22,933 nt of DNA. It comes from Magicicada cassinii. Its lineage: Eukaryota; Arthropoda; Insecta; Hemiptera; Cicadidae. A program made the translations under genes and the position numbers. Of this stretch, positions 11,905 through 20,175 are shown one piece after another. The notes under the pieces are model-generated. The model ran no database searches, was not told the origin of the DNA, and was given only the letters and a program-made list of their open reading frames with translations. Position 1 is the stretch's first letter; the number at the start of each line of letters is the position of its first letter. The stretch covers positions 1 through 22,933 of the forward strand of contig JAOXNS010055546.1 of assembly GCA_028571305.1 (NCBI GenBank). The letters run 5' to 3'.

Positions 11905-12608
11905 TATCATCATCATCATCTCCATGATGATGAGGCCATGCCTCGTCGAGTTAGCCACGTCTCTCTCTCTCCAACATTGTCTTCTTTAAATCGCAGTACG
12001 ATAGGAAGTTCATCTCTTTTATAGGAAAAGAACGCTTTTTCTTTGAAGAACGCTGCTCTTGGTCGTCCTATTGGTTTTCCCCCAACACCTTACCTTAAAA
12101 AATGTTACTTAAGAATTTATTGTGTCGTAACACGTGCCCGATCAATTTAGCCCTTCTTCTTCCAATAATTTTCAAAAGTGATCTATCTTCGTTCACTTCT
12201 TCGAGGACTTACTCATTACATTTCTTATCCATACAACTCGTTCTCGTCGTTCTCCTCCGGACACACATTTCCATTGCTTCCAGCTTCCTCCTTTCTATTT
12301 TGACGAGTGACGAGGGTCTTAGCCTCACACCCATAAGTTAAGACATTCCACACAAGTGTTTCTGCAAACCTTTTCCTTACCTCCACACTTAAGTGATTAT
12401 TTGTAAGTAAATTCCATTTGTTCTGAAACGCCTGCTTTGCTAGAGCTATTCTTCTCTTAATCTCTGTCTCACATCCAGTTTCACAAGTGATGGTGCTTCC
12501 CAGGTAGCAACAATTTACAACCTGTTCTAAAATTGTATTACCCAATTTAATATCAAGTTTTACATTCTCTTTCGTCTTCCCTATCACCATTGGTTTTGTT
12601 TTCTGTTT
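11905..12608 (-). mobile_element. 5'-truncated non-LTR retrotransposon (LINE) 3' end
   Basis: On the minus strand this 0.7-kb insertion begins inside the C-terminal half of a reverse-transcriptase polyprotein. It runs through the C-terminal region and ends in a (ATG/GAT)n tail at about 11907-11920. It is bounded by TGACAACT at 11897 and 12609, which fits target-primed insertion with 5' truncation. The tail and a nearby ATGATGATGA (11924-11933) can pair. The clade is uncertain. The C-terminal layout resembles RTE-like or related endonuclease-reverse transcriptase elements common in insects. The copy is dead: it lacks the endonuclease and the catalytic polymerase core, and its frame is broken. 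Confidence 0.85.
12225..12608 (-). pseudogene. LINE reverse transcriptase C-terminal fragment
   Basis: The minus-strand frame reads KTKPMVIGK, then LGNTILEQVVNCCYLGSTIT, then EIKRRIALAKQAF, then WNVLTYGCEAKTL. These are the hallmark blocks downstream of the polymerase core of insect LINEs: KTKVMVIGK, EQVxxFCYLGSTIT, EIxRRIxLAKxAF and WSVLLYGCETWTL in the usual form. Near 12290 the resemblance passes to another frame, where an EAMEMCVRRR-like block stands for the usual EAMEMWCWRR, so there is a frameshift. A further block, GGKPIGRPRA (complement of about 12053-12087), is the C-terminal GKRPxGRPR motif. The frame stops at 12225. No catalytic motif of the polymerase is present, as expected for a 5'-truncated copy. 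Confidence 0.85.
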
Positions 12609-12616
12609 TGACAACT
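12609..12616. repeat. target-site duplication, right copy
   Basis: TGACAACT is identical to 11897-11904 and lies immediately before the first recognisable LINE residue on the minus strand. Confidence 0.7.
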
Positions 12617-13880
12617 AGACAATAAAAATTATTTCTTTGCTGACAAAATTTGAATGACACAGGATAAAGATATTTCATTCCATTATTTAACAGCAAATGT
12701 GTCATCTTACAAAACATTTTTTAATGAGTGGCTTCTGTGTTTCATTTATGATCTTTTGATTGCGTGGTTACATACACTTTGGTATGAATATCGTTGAAAA
12801 CATCTAAATATTTGATTTATCTGAGTGTCAATTTCTTTAATTTTTTACCAATAGGCTTCGATACCGTTTTCCGTCCTAATGATTGAGTTGTCAAATTTTT
12901 CCAAAACTTCGATGAAAAAGGCTTTCTTCGTTTATCACAAATTCAGATATGGAGTAGACTAAACGCTTAAAATTTTTCCCTTGCGGTGCAACGCGATCGT
13001 ATATTCATCACTCAGCATTAAACACAAACTTCGCCCGGACTTTAAAAACGATAAAAAAATTTCATATTGTGCTGAGTGTTTTTATTTCCTGGTATTTCAA
13101 TGTGATTGGATTGCTTGTGTATTTCACCAAGATCCTGATCATGACGAAAGAAGTATTCACGAATTTTTGTTTTGGTCCAGATCTCTTGCAAACAATTATC
13201 AGCGAAAATCTCAAATCAATAAATCCTTCATGGATTTGAAACACAGACCAAATATTTCAACATTTTAAAATATTTTCTTATAAATGTGATTTGTTTCATT
13301 CAGAACTCAGCAAAACATATATGGAACTGTTAGACACATTAAAGACCTGATGGGAATGTCATGTGAAACTTTTAAAAGTTCTGTCTCCATAAATCTGGAT
13401 GGCAGTATAATGTTTTGTCTTGTCCGTTGCAGTTGAAAACGTCGTGTTTTATTATCAGTATAATTAAAAGTGGAGAATAGTTTTCCTGTACTTGATATCG
13501 TCTGCGTATTGATTGCCATTTGTGTTTCATGGAATCGTAGGTTGTTTAGGATATTTTTGTACTCTTCTGCAGAAATATTTTTTGTAATTAATTTTAAGTC
13601 TGAAAATGTCAGTGTACTAACATGTTTATCTCTGCCTTGTGAAGTTGTGTAGGCGTTTTCTAGATCTTACGTACAAGTGATCTACAGCTCTTCGTTTAAA
13701 ATGTTAAAAAGCTTCAGTTTGACACGTGCCGTCATTTTCGACAGCAGGGAAGCGTAGCAGATTGGGTTCACTTTGCATAATCGTCACTCGTCGAGCTCTT
13801 CTGTTGTATCTGCTTAATGTAACTTCGTCTACTTACTGTTGGGGAAACTAGCGAGACTCAGCAAGTAACAACATGCAGCT
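12617..13880. other. no gene seen
   Basis: AT-rich DNA. A 95-codon plus-strand frame at 12981-13268 and its shadow on the other strand resemble nothing known. CACTCAGCA (13009-13017) and TGCTGAGTG (13070-13078) are inverted copies, a match of a size expected by chance in this much sequence. Confidence 0.5.
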
Positions 13881-13882
13881 CA

Positions 13883-13899
13883 TTACGTCACTCCACGTG
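13883..13899. promoter_or_regulatory. ATF/CRE-like word next to a CACGTG E-box
   Basis: TTACGTCA (13883-13890) is followed after three bases by CACGTG (13894-13899). A CAGCTG lies near 13923 and another CACGTG at 13723. The surrounding 13.7-14.06 kb is less AT-rich than most of the window. Established factors for these words are bZIP (ATF/CREB) and bHLH proteins. Enhancer function is inference, with no transcription start or exon located nearby. Confidence 0.25.
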
Positions 13900-14002
13900 G
13901 TTAAGTGCTGACTAACTCTATTCAGCTGTGATGTGGCGCGAGTTTTACCACGGCTGGAAGACTGTAAGGCACTGCAGGTCGTGGTCCTAATGCTTCAGTG
14001 AC

Positions 14003-14058
14003 AATGATGATGATGATCATCATCAGGAGGAGGAGGAAGACGACGACGAGGTGGAGGA
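14003..14058. repeat. compound trinucleotide array with an 18-bp palindrome
   Basis: ATG/GAT units meet ATC/CAT units at a GATC centre, giving a perfect palindrome at 14008-14025. AGG units (about 14026-14036) and GAC units (about 14038-14048) follow. The inverted junction of two trinucleotide runs could extrude a cruciform. No LINE body is attached to the array. Confidence 0.85.
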
Positions 14059-14071
14059 CCTGTCTTCATAT

Positions 14072-14090
14072 ACACACACGCGCGCGCGCG
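14072..14090. repeat. (AC)n(GC)n alternating tract
   Basis: A short run of CA units followed by CG units gives about 19 bases of alternating purine and pyrimidine, a classic Z-DNA-prone sequence. A tract of the same composition in opposite orientation lies at 14770-14796. Confidence 0.9.
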
Positions 14091-14769
14091 GGCTTTCAAG
14101 ATCTAAGAAACCATTCTGTTATTGGTTATCGCTAAGAGAAAATAATTATTTTTCAAGCACTAAACAAATAAGTTTTCGTCCAAGTCTAAAAATCATATCG
14201 TTGAATTACATACACGAAGAGACAAAATGTCACGAGTTGTCAAAGTGGACTGGGTTTATTGCGAATACGTCGAGTACGTCACACAAACAGGACGACTCAA
14301 ACGTTGGGTTTACATGATGTGAAGACAACAAAACCACGGAGCGAGGCCGGTCGCCATCAATAGCCGGATTCAAACGGTTCCGCTGAGCAACGGAGCGAAC
14401 ACGTCATTTGGATTTAATTCCGTTGATATACCGGCGTGATACGCATCAAATGGAGTGTAAATCGTAATGTTTCTGTTGTCTGCACGAAACACAAGAGGCA
14501 AAGCAACCACAACGCTGCCATTAGTATCACAAGATATTGAGAAAGTATCGGTCGTACAACAGTGCAGGTTTACCCTAACCTACAGCTGCGCTACTCCATA
14601 CACTGGAAATATATACCTATTATACATTTTACATTAGTTAACTATTTCATGGATTGTATGAATTAAATTATTGTAAGAATGGTATCTACGTTTCTTAGGA
14701 AACACTGTCAACTAATATTTGCAAGACGATGACGGATTTTCAATCTATGACATTTAAAAAGTAAAAATG
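14091..14769. other. no firm gene; GC-richer part near 14.3-14.5 kb
   Basis: An 88-codon plus-strand frame (14051-14317) begins inside the simple repeats and has no family resemblance. Around 14330-14450 the words GGAGCGAG and GGAGCGAA recur amid CpGs. I could not assign a feature to this patch. Confidence 0.4.
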
Positions 14770-14796
14770 GTGCGCGCGCGCGTGTGTGTGTGTGTA
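14770..14796. repeat. (GC)n(TG)n alternating tract
   Basis: Six GC units pass into about seven TG units. The tract is the approximate reverse complement of 14072-14090, which is 680 bp to its left. Confidence 0.9.
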
Positions 14797-15183
14797 TTCA
14801 CATAGTTCTAGATATTTGTGATAATGTGCATGTAGGAAAAACGGTATGGAGAACCATACATGACTTCCATGTTCTAATTAATTATAAAATTATTTTTAAT
14901 ATGTACGCTCAGAACGAAACTAAATATATCAGCATGCTTTTGGTAGAAACATTGAGAAAGATAATCAAAATACGAATTGTACTTAGTTGATAATATTTTA
15001 AAAATAAAGAATTAATTTGATTAAATTATCTTTTATTTAAACAATGCGAAAGAAAGCGAATACCGCCCAGCGTTTGTAAACTGTGAATTTATGAAAACGA
15101 AACATTATTTTGTTTACGTATCAGTTGTTGCGATATTTTGTTTACATAGAACGATATCAGTTGTTAATATTTTATTGAAATTT
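14797..15183. other. no gene seen
   Basis: AT-rich. A 68-codon frame at 14784-14990 starts in the microsatellite and is not credible. GATATCAGTTGTT-like words repeat near 15117 and 15155. Confidence 0.5.
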
Positions 15184-15445
15184 TATTGAAAACTTATAAC
15201 ATCAATACAAAAATTACCTCCTCCCCCTTCAACTACCCTTTTCATTTATAGGTATTTCATCTACCTTTCTACAGTGAATTATTATGAGTTTCTTTTCAGG
15301 ATACTTTATTTATCAAAATTAAGTACTTTACTCTGTAATCACGTAAAACTTTGCAGGTAAACTACCCCTTCCCCTTAACCGATCTTCACCAAAATCAATA
15401 GGTCTTGAGTCATCTACAACTCAGCCACATATGCAAAACATTATT
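15184..15445 (+). repeat. two diverged C-rich units, possible transposon remnant
   Basis: ACCTCCTCCCCCTTCAACTA at about 15218 and ACTACCCCTTCCCCTTAACC at about 15361 are similar C-rich blocks. Each is followed some 35-45 bases later by an AGGT...TCATCTAC block, so the region looks like two diverged copies about 150-170 bp apart. The second copy carries AACCGATCTTCACC (15377-15390). Such CCCCT...AACCGAT strings occur in insect repeats as I recall them. The family is not identified. Confidence 0.3.
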
Positions 15446-16493
15446 TGATTCTGTTTGATTTTGCAGCAGTTATCGTTCGTCATAAAAAAATTCTACACAC
15501 AAACACATACAGAGACACTTTTCGGAAAAAGAATTTTCTTCATGTTTTGAGGGTAGTAGGCCTACAATCAGAATCTTCCCATATCTCGAACACGCTATTT
15601 TTCGTGGATACCATTTCCTTACGGAACGTGGAATTAAAAACAAAAGTTTTTAATCCTTTTATGAATATAGTATATGTTATATATGAATTGCATGAATATT
15701 CATGTTGCGCAGATTCGTGTAAAATATTAATAATTATCGCATTACAATTTCCGTTTGTTTGCATCTCTCCGCTGCTGTAAACCAAAAGCTTCACAATTAC
15801 CACCATGTCCGGCCGTTTGCTGCATTTCCAGTGGTGATTATGTGTTAGCCTACACTGCTGTGCAGAAACGGTCCAGTTTCCAATTGGTGCGATGTCGTTC
15901 ATCGTTCCACACAGACAATGTTATCCAGCACACTTAACATGGGTACGCTTCAGGCGACTTTCCGTAACGTATGCGTCGCGTTCTCTTGGTCGTACTATTC
16001 TCTTCTTGCCAGCCGATACTGCTAGTCACCTACAGATTGAAGAGCAATTTTCATTACTAAGGGAATTAATAAGTTAATCGTAATTTAGCAACTACGTTGG
16101 TGAACCTAGACTCAAGTAAACACAGCATTGATTAATCCAAGTCGTCGAGATACTGTTCTAATTATTTAAATTTAATACTTTGATACAACCTGGCTGATTA
16201 CAGATCGCCTTTAATAAAGAAACCACGTCTAGTTTGACCTTATTGGTGACAGATATATTGGGGGAAGTACACACGGTACTGGGGTACTGGACTGTCGTTT
16301 CCATGATCTCTCTCGATCATTCTTACCAGCTGGTTTGTTAATCAGACCCTGTTCTGCTTAAGAATACACGCATTCGTTGTTTATTCCTCCTGGGACTTTA
16401 AATCCAGTCTGTTAACTTAAATCCAATATACAACTGGAAATAACTCATTCTGTTACTTAGTTACTCCTAAGATGAGCTCTCAAGCTGCATCCG
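15446..16493. other. overlapping open frames, no family recognised
   Basis: A 111-codon plus-strand frame (15445-15780) overlaps a 120-codon minus-strand frame (15540-15902). Neither has a recognisable domain. Mutual opening on both strands in AT-rich DNA is common by chance. TTTGATTTTGCAG at about 15452-15464 resembles a splice acceptor, but the frame after it closes quickly in one phase and looks non-coding in another. Confidence 0.4.
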
Positions 16494-16766
16494 TTAAGCA
16501 TCGTAAAAATTTCGTTTCAGAGAACCGTAGTTTTGAAATAATTTTTTTCTTGAGATACCACGTTTCGCTTCTATTATATTAAAGTTGAAGTGGCCATGAT
16601 TTTGTAAACTTTCAGCTATCTGCTTCTCTGCTTTTTCTAAAAAATATTTTTCAACAGATATAATTGAGTGTATCGAACTTCCGTTCAGAATTTTGATGCT
16701 TCTTGTCCGTGATATCATAACGCAATTATTGTACGAAATTAATACAACTGTCGTCTTATTTCCTAA
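16494..16766 (-). CDS. hypothetical minus-strand open frame, about 90 codons
   Basis: The frame stays open from about 16766 down to the stop at 16494-16496, with an internal ATG at 16716-16718. After that ATG the product would be 74 residues, mostly polar and basic. It includes KYFLEKAEKQIAESLQ, which has helix-like spacing, and a basic end (RGISRKKLF). The composition is more protein-like than most frames here. No family, signal peptide or membrane segment is recognised and no splice sites were located around it. It could be a decayed transposon piece, a host exon or chance. I lean towards chance or a decayed repeat. Confidence 0.2.
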   Translation of the reverse strand, partial: LGNKTTVVLISYNNCVMISRTRSIKILNGSSIHSIISVEKYFLEKAEKQIAESLQNHGHFNFNIIEAKRGISRKKLFQNYGSLKRNFYDA

Positions 16767-16778
16767 ATGTCACATATC

Positions 16779-17516
16779 AAAACAATTGTTGACTTCCTCT
16801 TGAAAACTGCTACAACACAGATATCATATAGCCCTCATTTTGTTATAAGCCTATTCATATCCAGTGTACACCAGTACTGGTTGTTCGACGTTTTCAGCCA
16901 TGTAAATTCGTAAATAATAATTCCTTTTTTTCTTTCTAAAGTATCTAAGGTGTCTGAAGTAGTAATTTAACGTATTTATATGCTCAGACTTTGAATGTTA
17001 CACCAAAAAGTGCATACCACTTCCGTGAAATATAATTTCTTACTCTCGAACAGGATAAAGCGCTCTATTTTCTGTTTTACACGAGTTCCTAAAAAGCCTC
17101 TTAGAATTATAGGAGAGATGTTTCGGTCACATTTTTATTCATCGACGTCCATACAACGGAGATCAATGAAATCGAAGATGAAACTATAAGAAATGTAAAA
17201 TAGCGTTAATTAGAGCTAACTAAATTGAACCTGCCGCGGCTTCAAGAGTTGGCGGAACGTACTCGAAAGAATTTTGCCATTTGTGCCGTTAAGGTCGCTC
17301 AATGTTTGTAGTAGCAAGGGCGCATCTCTGCTCTGCGAGACTTACAAACATATCGATTTAGGCAAAATATAATTAACGAAAGAAGTACCAACTGATGTTT
17401 GTTAGAGCACAAAATTTGTTAGCAACACGTTGTGGAGAACCTACGGTGGGTACACGTGAACACAATTTACTTGTTCGCTAATTTATAGGTTTAGCATTCG
17501 CGGGTTGCGTGCAGAA
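16779..17516. other. no gene seen
   Basis: AT-rich, with a GC-richer patch at 17225-17345. ATGTTTGTA (17302-17310) and TACAAACAT (17343-17351) are inverted copies around a GC-rich loop, a size expected by chance. CACGTG occurs at 17453. Confidence 0.45.
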
Positions 17517-17618
17517 TGTCGAGGTTAGTGGAGTCGGTCAAGCATTCCCAAACTATAGTATACGAAACAGACACAAGGTTTCCACAAAAAAACAGCGCCG
17601 AAGAACGGAGTTTTTAAT
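17517..17618 (+). CDS. small open frame, 33 residues, doubtful
   Basis: ATG at 17517 opens a 33-residue frame beginning MSRLVESVKHSQTIVYETD and ending in SAEERSF, with TAA at 17616-17618. It has mixed polar composition and few of the AT-driven residues (I, N, K, Y, F) that dominate chance frames here. The flanking 17.50-17.62 kb is slightly GC-richer. No family is recognised. It could be a first-exon remnant or a micropeptide frame, but its shortness makes chance the leading explanation. Confidence 0.15.
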
Positions 17619-17926
17619 TAAATTATTAATAATGGTCACACGTTAATTATTACTAACCCAAGGTTCCCGACTCGTTTACATAAATTAAAAGCTATACACA
17701 CAACGCACGAAGGATCTTCTGTGTTTTACGGTTAATGGAACTGGATTTTTCTTACCTTGAAGACAGTATTGTTGTACACGTCTTTTTGTTACACGTTACG
17801 ATTTACTGCAAAACAGGAACCAAAACACATGTAGACAAGCCACACGTGCAAACAAAACGTATGCAAACAGATTTTTTAATTTTCGTAATTAAAATATTGG
17901 TTCCTTTCTTGTACCTGCGAAGTAGT

Positions 17927-18120
17927 TTAGGAGTGAAAGGCAGGGTAGGCTCCTAAGCGAGTCGATCCGCACACAAAGAAAACGATGATTGCAATATAAT
18001 TTACGCTTGTTACCCCCCAGATGACATCCCAGACGTTCAGTGTCACGAGCTGAATCATTATTATGATGAAGGTAATAGAACCGGGACCTTTAGGTTTCGT
18101 TCCCAACAACGTTATCAAAG
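17927..18120 (-). CDS. candidate terminal exon of a multi-pass membrane protein
   Basis: On the minus strand a nine-T polypyrimidine tract ends in AG at 18122-18121. It is followed by a 194-nt open segment: two bases of a split codon, 63 residues and a TAA stop at 17929-17927. The translation starts LITLLGTKPKGPGS. A hydrophobic segment follows (about residues 15-37, with NVWDVIWGV at its end), then a second (about 39-50) and a short polar tail ending GAYPAFHS. Two helices joined by a tight turn suggest the end of a small multi-pass protein. Composition is clearly less AT-rich than the flanking DNA. I do not recognise the family. There are no upstream exons in view, and a weak ATTAAA polyadenylation-like word lies about 60 nt downstream. 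The frame also continues upstream through the T-tract to 18415, which I take as intron read-through. Confidence 0.4.
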
Positions 18121-18291
18121 CTAAAAAAAAATATGTAAGGAATGTGTAAAAGAGCTGATTGCTTGGCCATGTTACAACTGAAAAATACACAAAGTTACAT
18201 AAAATATTTCTTATGTGTATACCTAACAACAAAATCTTGTGTAGGCAAAGAAGAAGAGGAAAGCTACCATTGTTAAAATAGTCATCCTCAA

Positions 18292-18324
18292 CATCATCAT
18301 CATCATCAGCAGCAGCAGCAGCAG
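18292..18324. repeat. (CAT)n(CAG)n trinucleotide array
   Basis: Five to six CAT units are followed by about six CAG units. On the minus strand these read (CTG)n(ATG)n and inflate an open frame with alanine and aspartate runs. The minus-strand sequence just upstream (18330-18500) is GC-richer and could be the end of an unrecognised LINE, by analogy with the other trinucleotide tails here, but no coding motif supports that. Confidence 0.9.
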
Positions 18325-19093
18325 TGTTATAATCCTCGTCATAATCATCTTCATTACATGGTTTAGACCCATCCCTTCCTCCGTCAACCAACGTCTCTCG
18401 TCCCATTAGACTCATTTCTCGGGGCTGCTACTGTGCAATCTGTTGGTGGCATGCATACCAAGTGTTCGTACAATCTCTTCCGATTATCCCTAAGTACCTT
18501 TTCCTAGGTTTCGATTTTTAATTTTATTCTGAACTCTTGACTTATTTCCTCATTTAGAAAAGAATAATTAATAATTTTTCGTGTACTTATTAATAATTTC
18601 ACTTCAGCACCTTGAAAATAATTTTCATCCTTTTTACCGAGTTCCCTTGTTTCTCTTGCATACACGTTGTGGGGATATCTACTGCTTTATGCAACTTTGT
18701 AGAGGTACCTTTTCTTGTTTCGCTTTTGTTACTTCCACTGACCGTCTGACAAAGTGCTTCTTAATTTTGTTACTATATTACACCAGTCAATGTCATCTTC
18801 GTACGATATGTCTTACACCAAGTAATTAAAGTGACACATTTTCTTTAAACTGTGATTGTAAATAAAATATTTGTTTTGTTTGAAACATTGTTTGGAGTAC
18901 TTTGTCAAAAGTTTTATCCGACGCCATGAAATCGAACACTTTCAAAACAATCTTCTAATATTTCGTGGGTTTCAACATTAAAAACAACTCTGGTTTGAAC
19001 TCGCCGCAGTTTCATGTTGGTTAACACCAAACGTTGCAGTGGTGTTCGCAATCGTCGGAGGCATTGCTGGAATGTTGCGCGTTGGGATTATGG
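18325..19093. other. no gene confirmed
   Basis: The part near 18330-18500 is less AT-rich and unexplained. The remainder is AT-rich, with short frames such as 18581-18829 that resemble nothing known. Confidence 0.4.
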
Positions 19094-19095
19094 TA

Positions 19096-19715
19096 CAGGC
19101 GAGTATCAATTATCCGAACCTCTCGGGACGAGTTCCCGTTCGGATAATCGATATTTCGGATCATAGATCGGAAAATAAAAACATTATTTCTCTTTACAAA
19201 AGCAAAGGTTTTTATAATAAAATCATTTCTAACATACTGTTATATAATTACAGCAACCTGTCTGTATACTGTATTGTAATATATTACTAAGGCTAAAAAT
19301 CGTTGAATTAAAACTGAGTGTAATTAACAAAAACCAAAAGTTAATTTAAACAAAATTAGAGTTTAATGACAAACATTGTACTATAAAATTAATTTTAAAA
19401 ACATACATTCGGTGACAGAGACTTCTGTTGACACAGTTTGTTTATCAGTTGTAAATGTGTTTATCAAAGTTTGATGATGTAAGTGTATTTATCGATTCTT
19501 CGTTTATCGATTGTAAGGCTGTATAGCTACAGCGTTTATTTACTACTGTACAGTACTGTAATAATTTATAGTATACAATTTTTTATGTTCAATAAATATC
19601 CAATACGCCTACACGTGTCCATTACTGTACAGTACAGCAAATAATTGTACTTTTTATTGAGTTCAGATACTAGATCGTTCGGTTAATAGGTGTTCGGATA
19701 ATCGATGCTCTACTG
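19096..19715. mobile_element. pogo/Tigger-like MITE with TA target-site duplication
   Basis: The left end starts CAGGCGAGTATCAATTATCC and the right end, read inward on the minus strand, starts CAGTAGAGCATCGATTATCC. Both continue GAAC, with four mismatches over the first 24 bases. TA dinucleotides flank both ends (19094-19095 and 19716-19717). CAG starts, TA duplications and ATTATCCGAAC / GTTCGGATAAT termini are established marks of pogo/Tigger members of the Tc1-mariner superfamily. The 15-bp terminal word recurs inverted at 19138-19152, so the left end folds on itself. Two ACTGTACAGTAC palindromes lie at 19544 and 19624. No transposase is visible in 620 bp, so this is a non-autonomous element that would have been moved by a relative elsewhere. 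Confidence 0.88.
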
Positions 19716-19744
19716 TATTCATTTTCCTTTCAATTCATGATGTT

Positions 19745-19942
19745 TTCGAGTATATATTTTTGTTGGCTTCTCTTGACGTCGGCACCTTCACCAGTGACAC
19801 CGTGACATCCGTTGCCAAGGGCCTAGAAAATGTGTCACCGATGTCAGTCGTTGTAGCTCTGTCGAGTCGAGTCAATACAGGACAGCACTCAGTACACTCC
19901 GGCGTGACCACTGAAAAATCATCACCGACCAAACAACAGAAA
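19745..19942 (+). CDS. coding-like segment, unassigned
   Basis: A plus-strand frame reads through about 66 codons with a strong C/G preference at third positions (GAC GTC GGC ACC TTC ACC and similar), unlike the AT-rich surroundings. The translation includes DVGTFTSDTVTSVAKGLENV and SVVVALSSRVNTGQHSV, rich in S, T and V. It runs directly into the (TCA)n tail of the neighbouring LINE at 19946, so the frame beyond that point is not its own. A candidate acceptor is the CACCAG near 19786-19791. The complementary frame is also open and protein-like, so the strand is uncertain. It may be a host exon or part of a transposon I do not recognise. Confidence 0.3.
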
Positions 19943-19945
19943 AAG

Positions 19946-20165
19946 TCATCATCATCATCATCATCTTCACGAATTAAACCAAGGATGGATTTTTCCGGTC
20001 TCAAATAGGCAAAGATTATAGCTGGTCACTCCAGCGCTTCCTCGGACGTCCGACACTTCTCCGTCCCCTCGGCTTATAGTTCCGTAGTTGTTTGGGGATG
20101 CGGCAGTAATCCATTCGGCAAAGATGTTCCCACCAATTCAGCCGATACTGGGCGATCCGGTCTAG
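19946..20165 (-). mobile_element. LINE 3' end with (GAT)n tail
   Basis: On the minus strand a LINE polyprotein C-terminus is followed by about 50 bp of 3' untranslated sequence and then seven GAT units (complement of 19946-19966). The arrangement of GRPRKRW block, short UTR and trinucleotide tail is the same type as at 11905-12608, but the sequences differ, so the two are separate families or subfamilies. The 5' truncation point lies near 20165. No target-site duplication was found. Confidence 0.7.
20016..20162 (-). pseudogene. LINE polyprotein C-terminus, 48 residues
   Basis: Reading from 20162 down to the TAA at 20018-20016 gives DRIAQYRLNWWEHLCRM, a central basic part with PKQLRNYKPRGRRS, and VGRPRKRWSDQL at the end. 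This matches the usual LINE C-terminal layout: an R/K-I-x-x-Y-R-x-x-W-x-x-H-L-x-R-M block, then P-x-x-L...YxPxGxRxxGRPxxRWxDQL and a stop. The natural stop appears intact and no frameshift is seen in this short piece. The reverse transcriptase and endonuclease are absent, so it cannot act. Confidence 0.78.
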
Positions 20166-20175
20166 TATAATCATA

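Noticed and set aside
15445-15902. Two overlapping frames on opposite strands as genes
   Set aside because: No recognisable domains, strong AT bias and mutual overlap. They are best explained as chance frames.
17927-18415. Whole 162-codon minus-strand frame as one protein
   Set aside because: Its first third is translated trinucleotide repeat, and it runs through a textbook polypyrimidine-AG acceptor. Only the part after 18120 looks coding.
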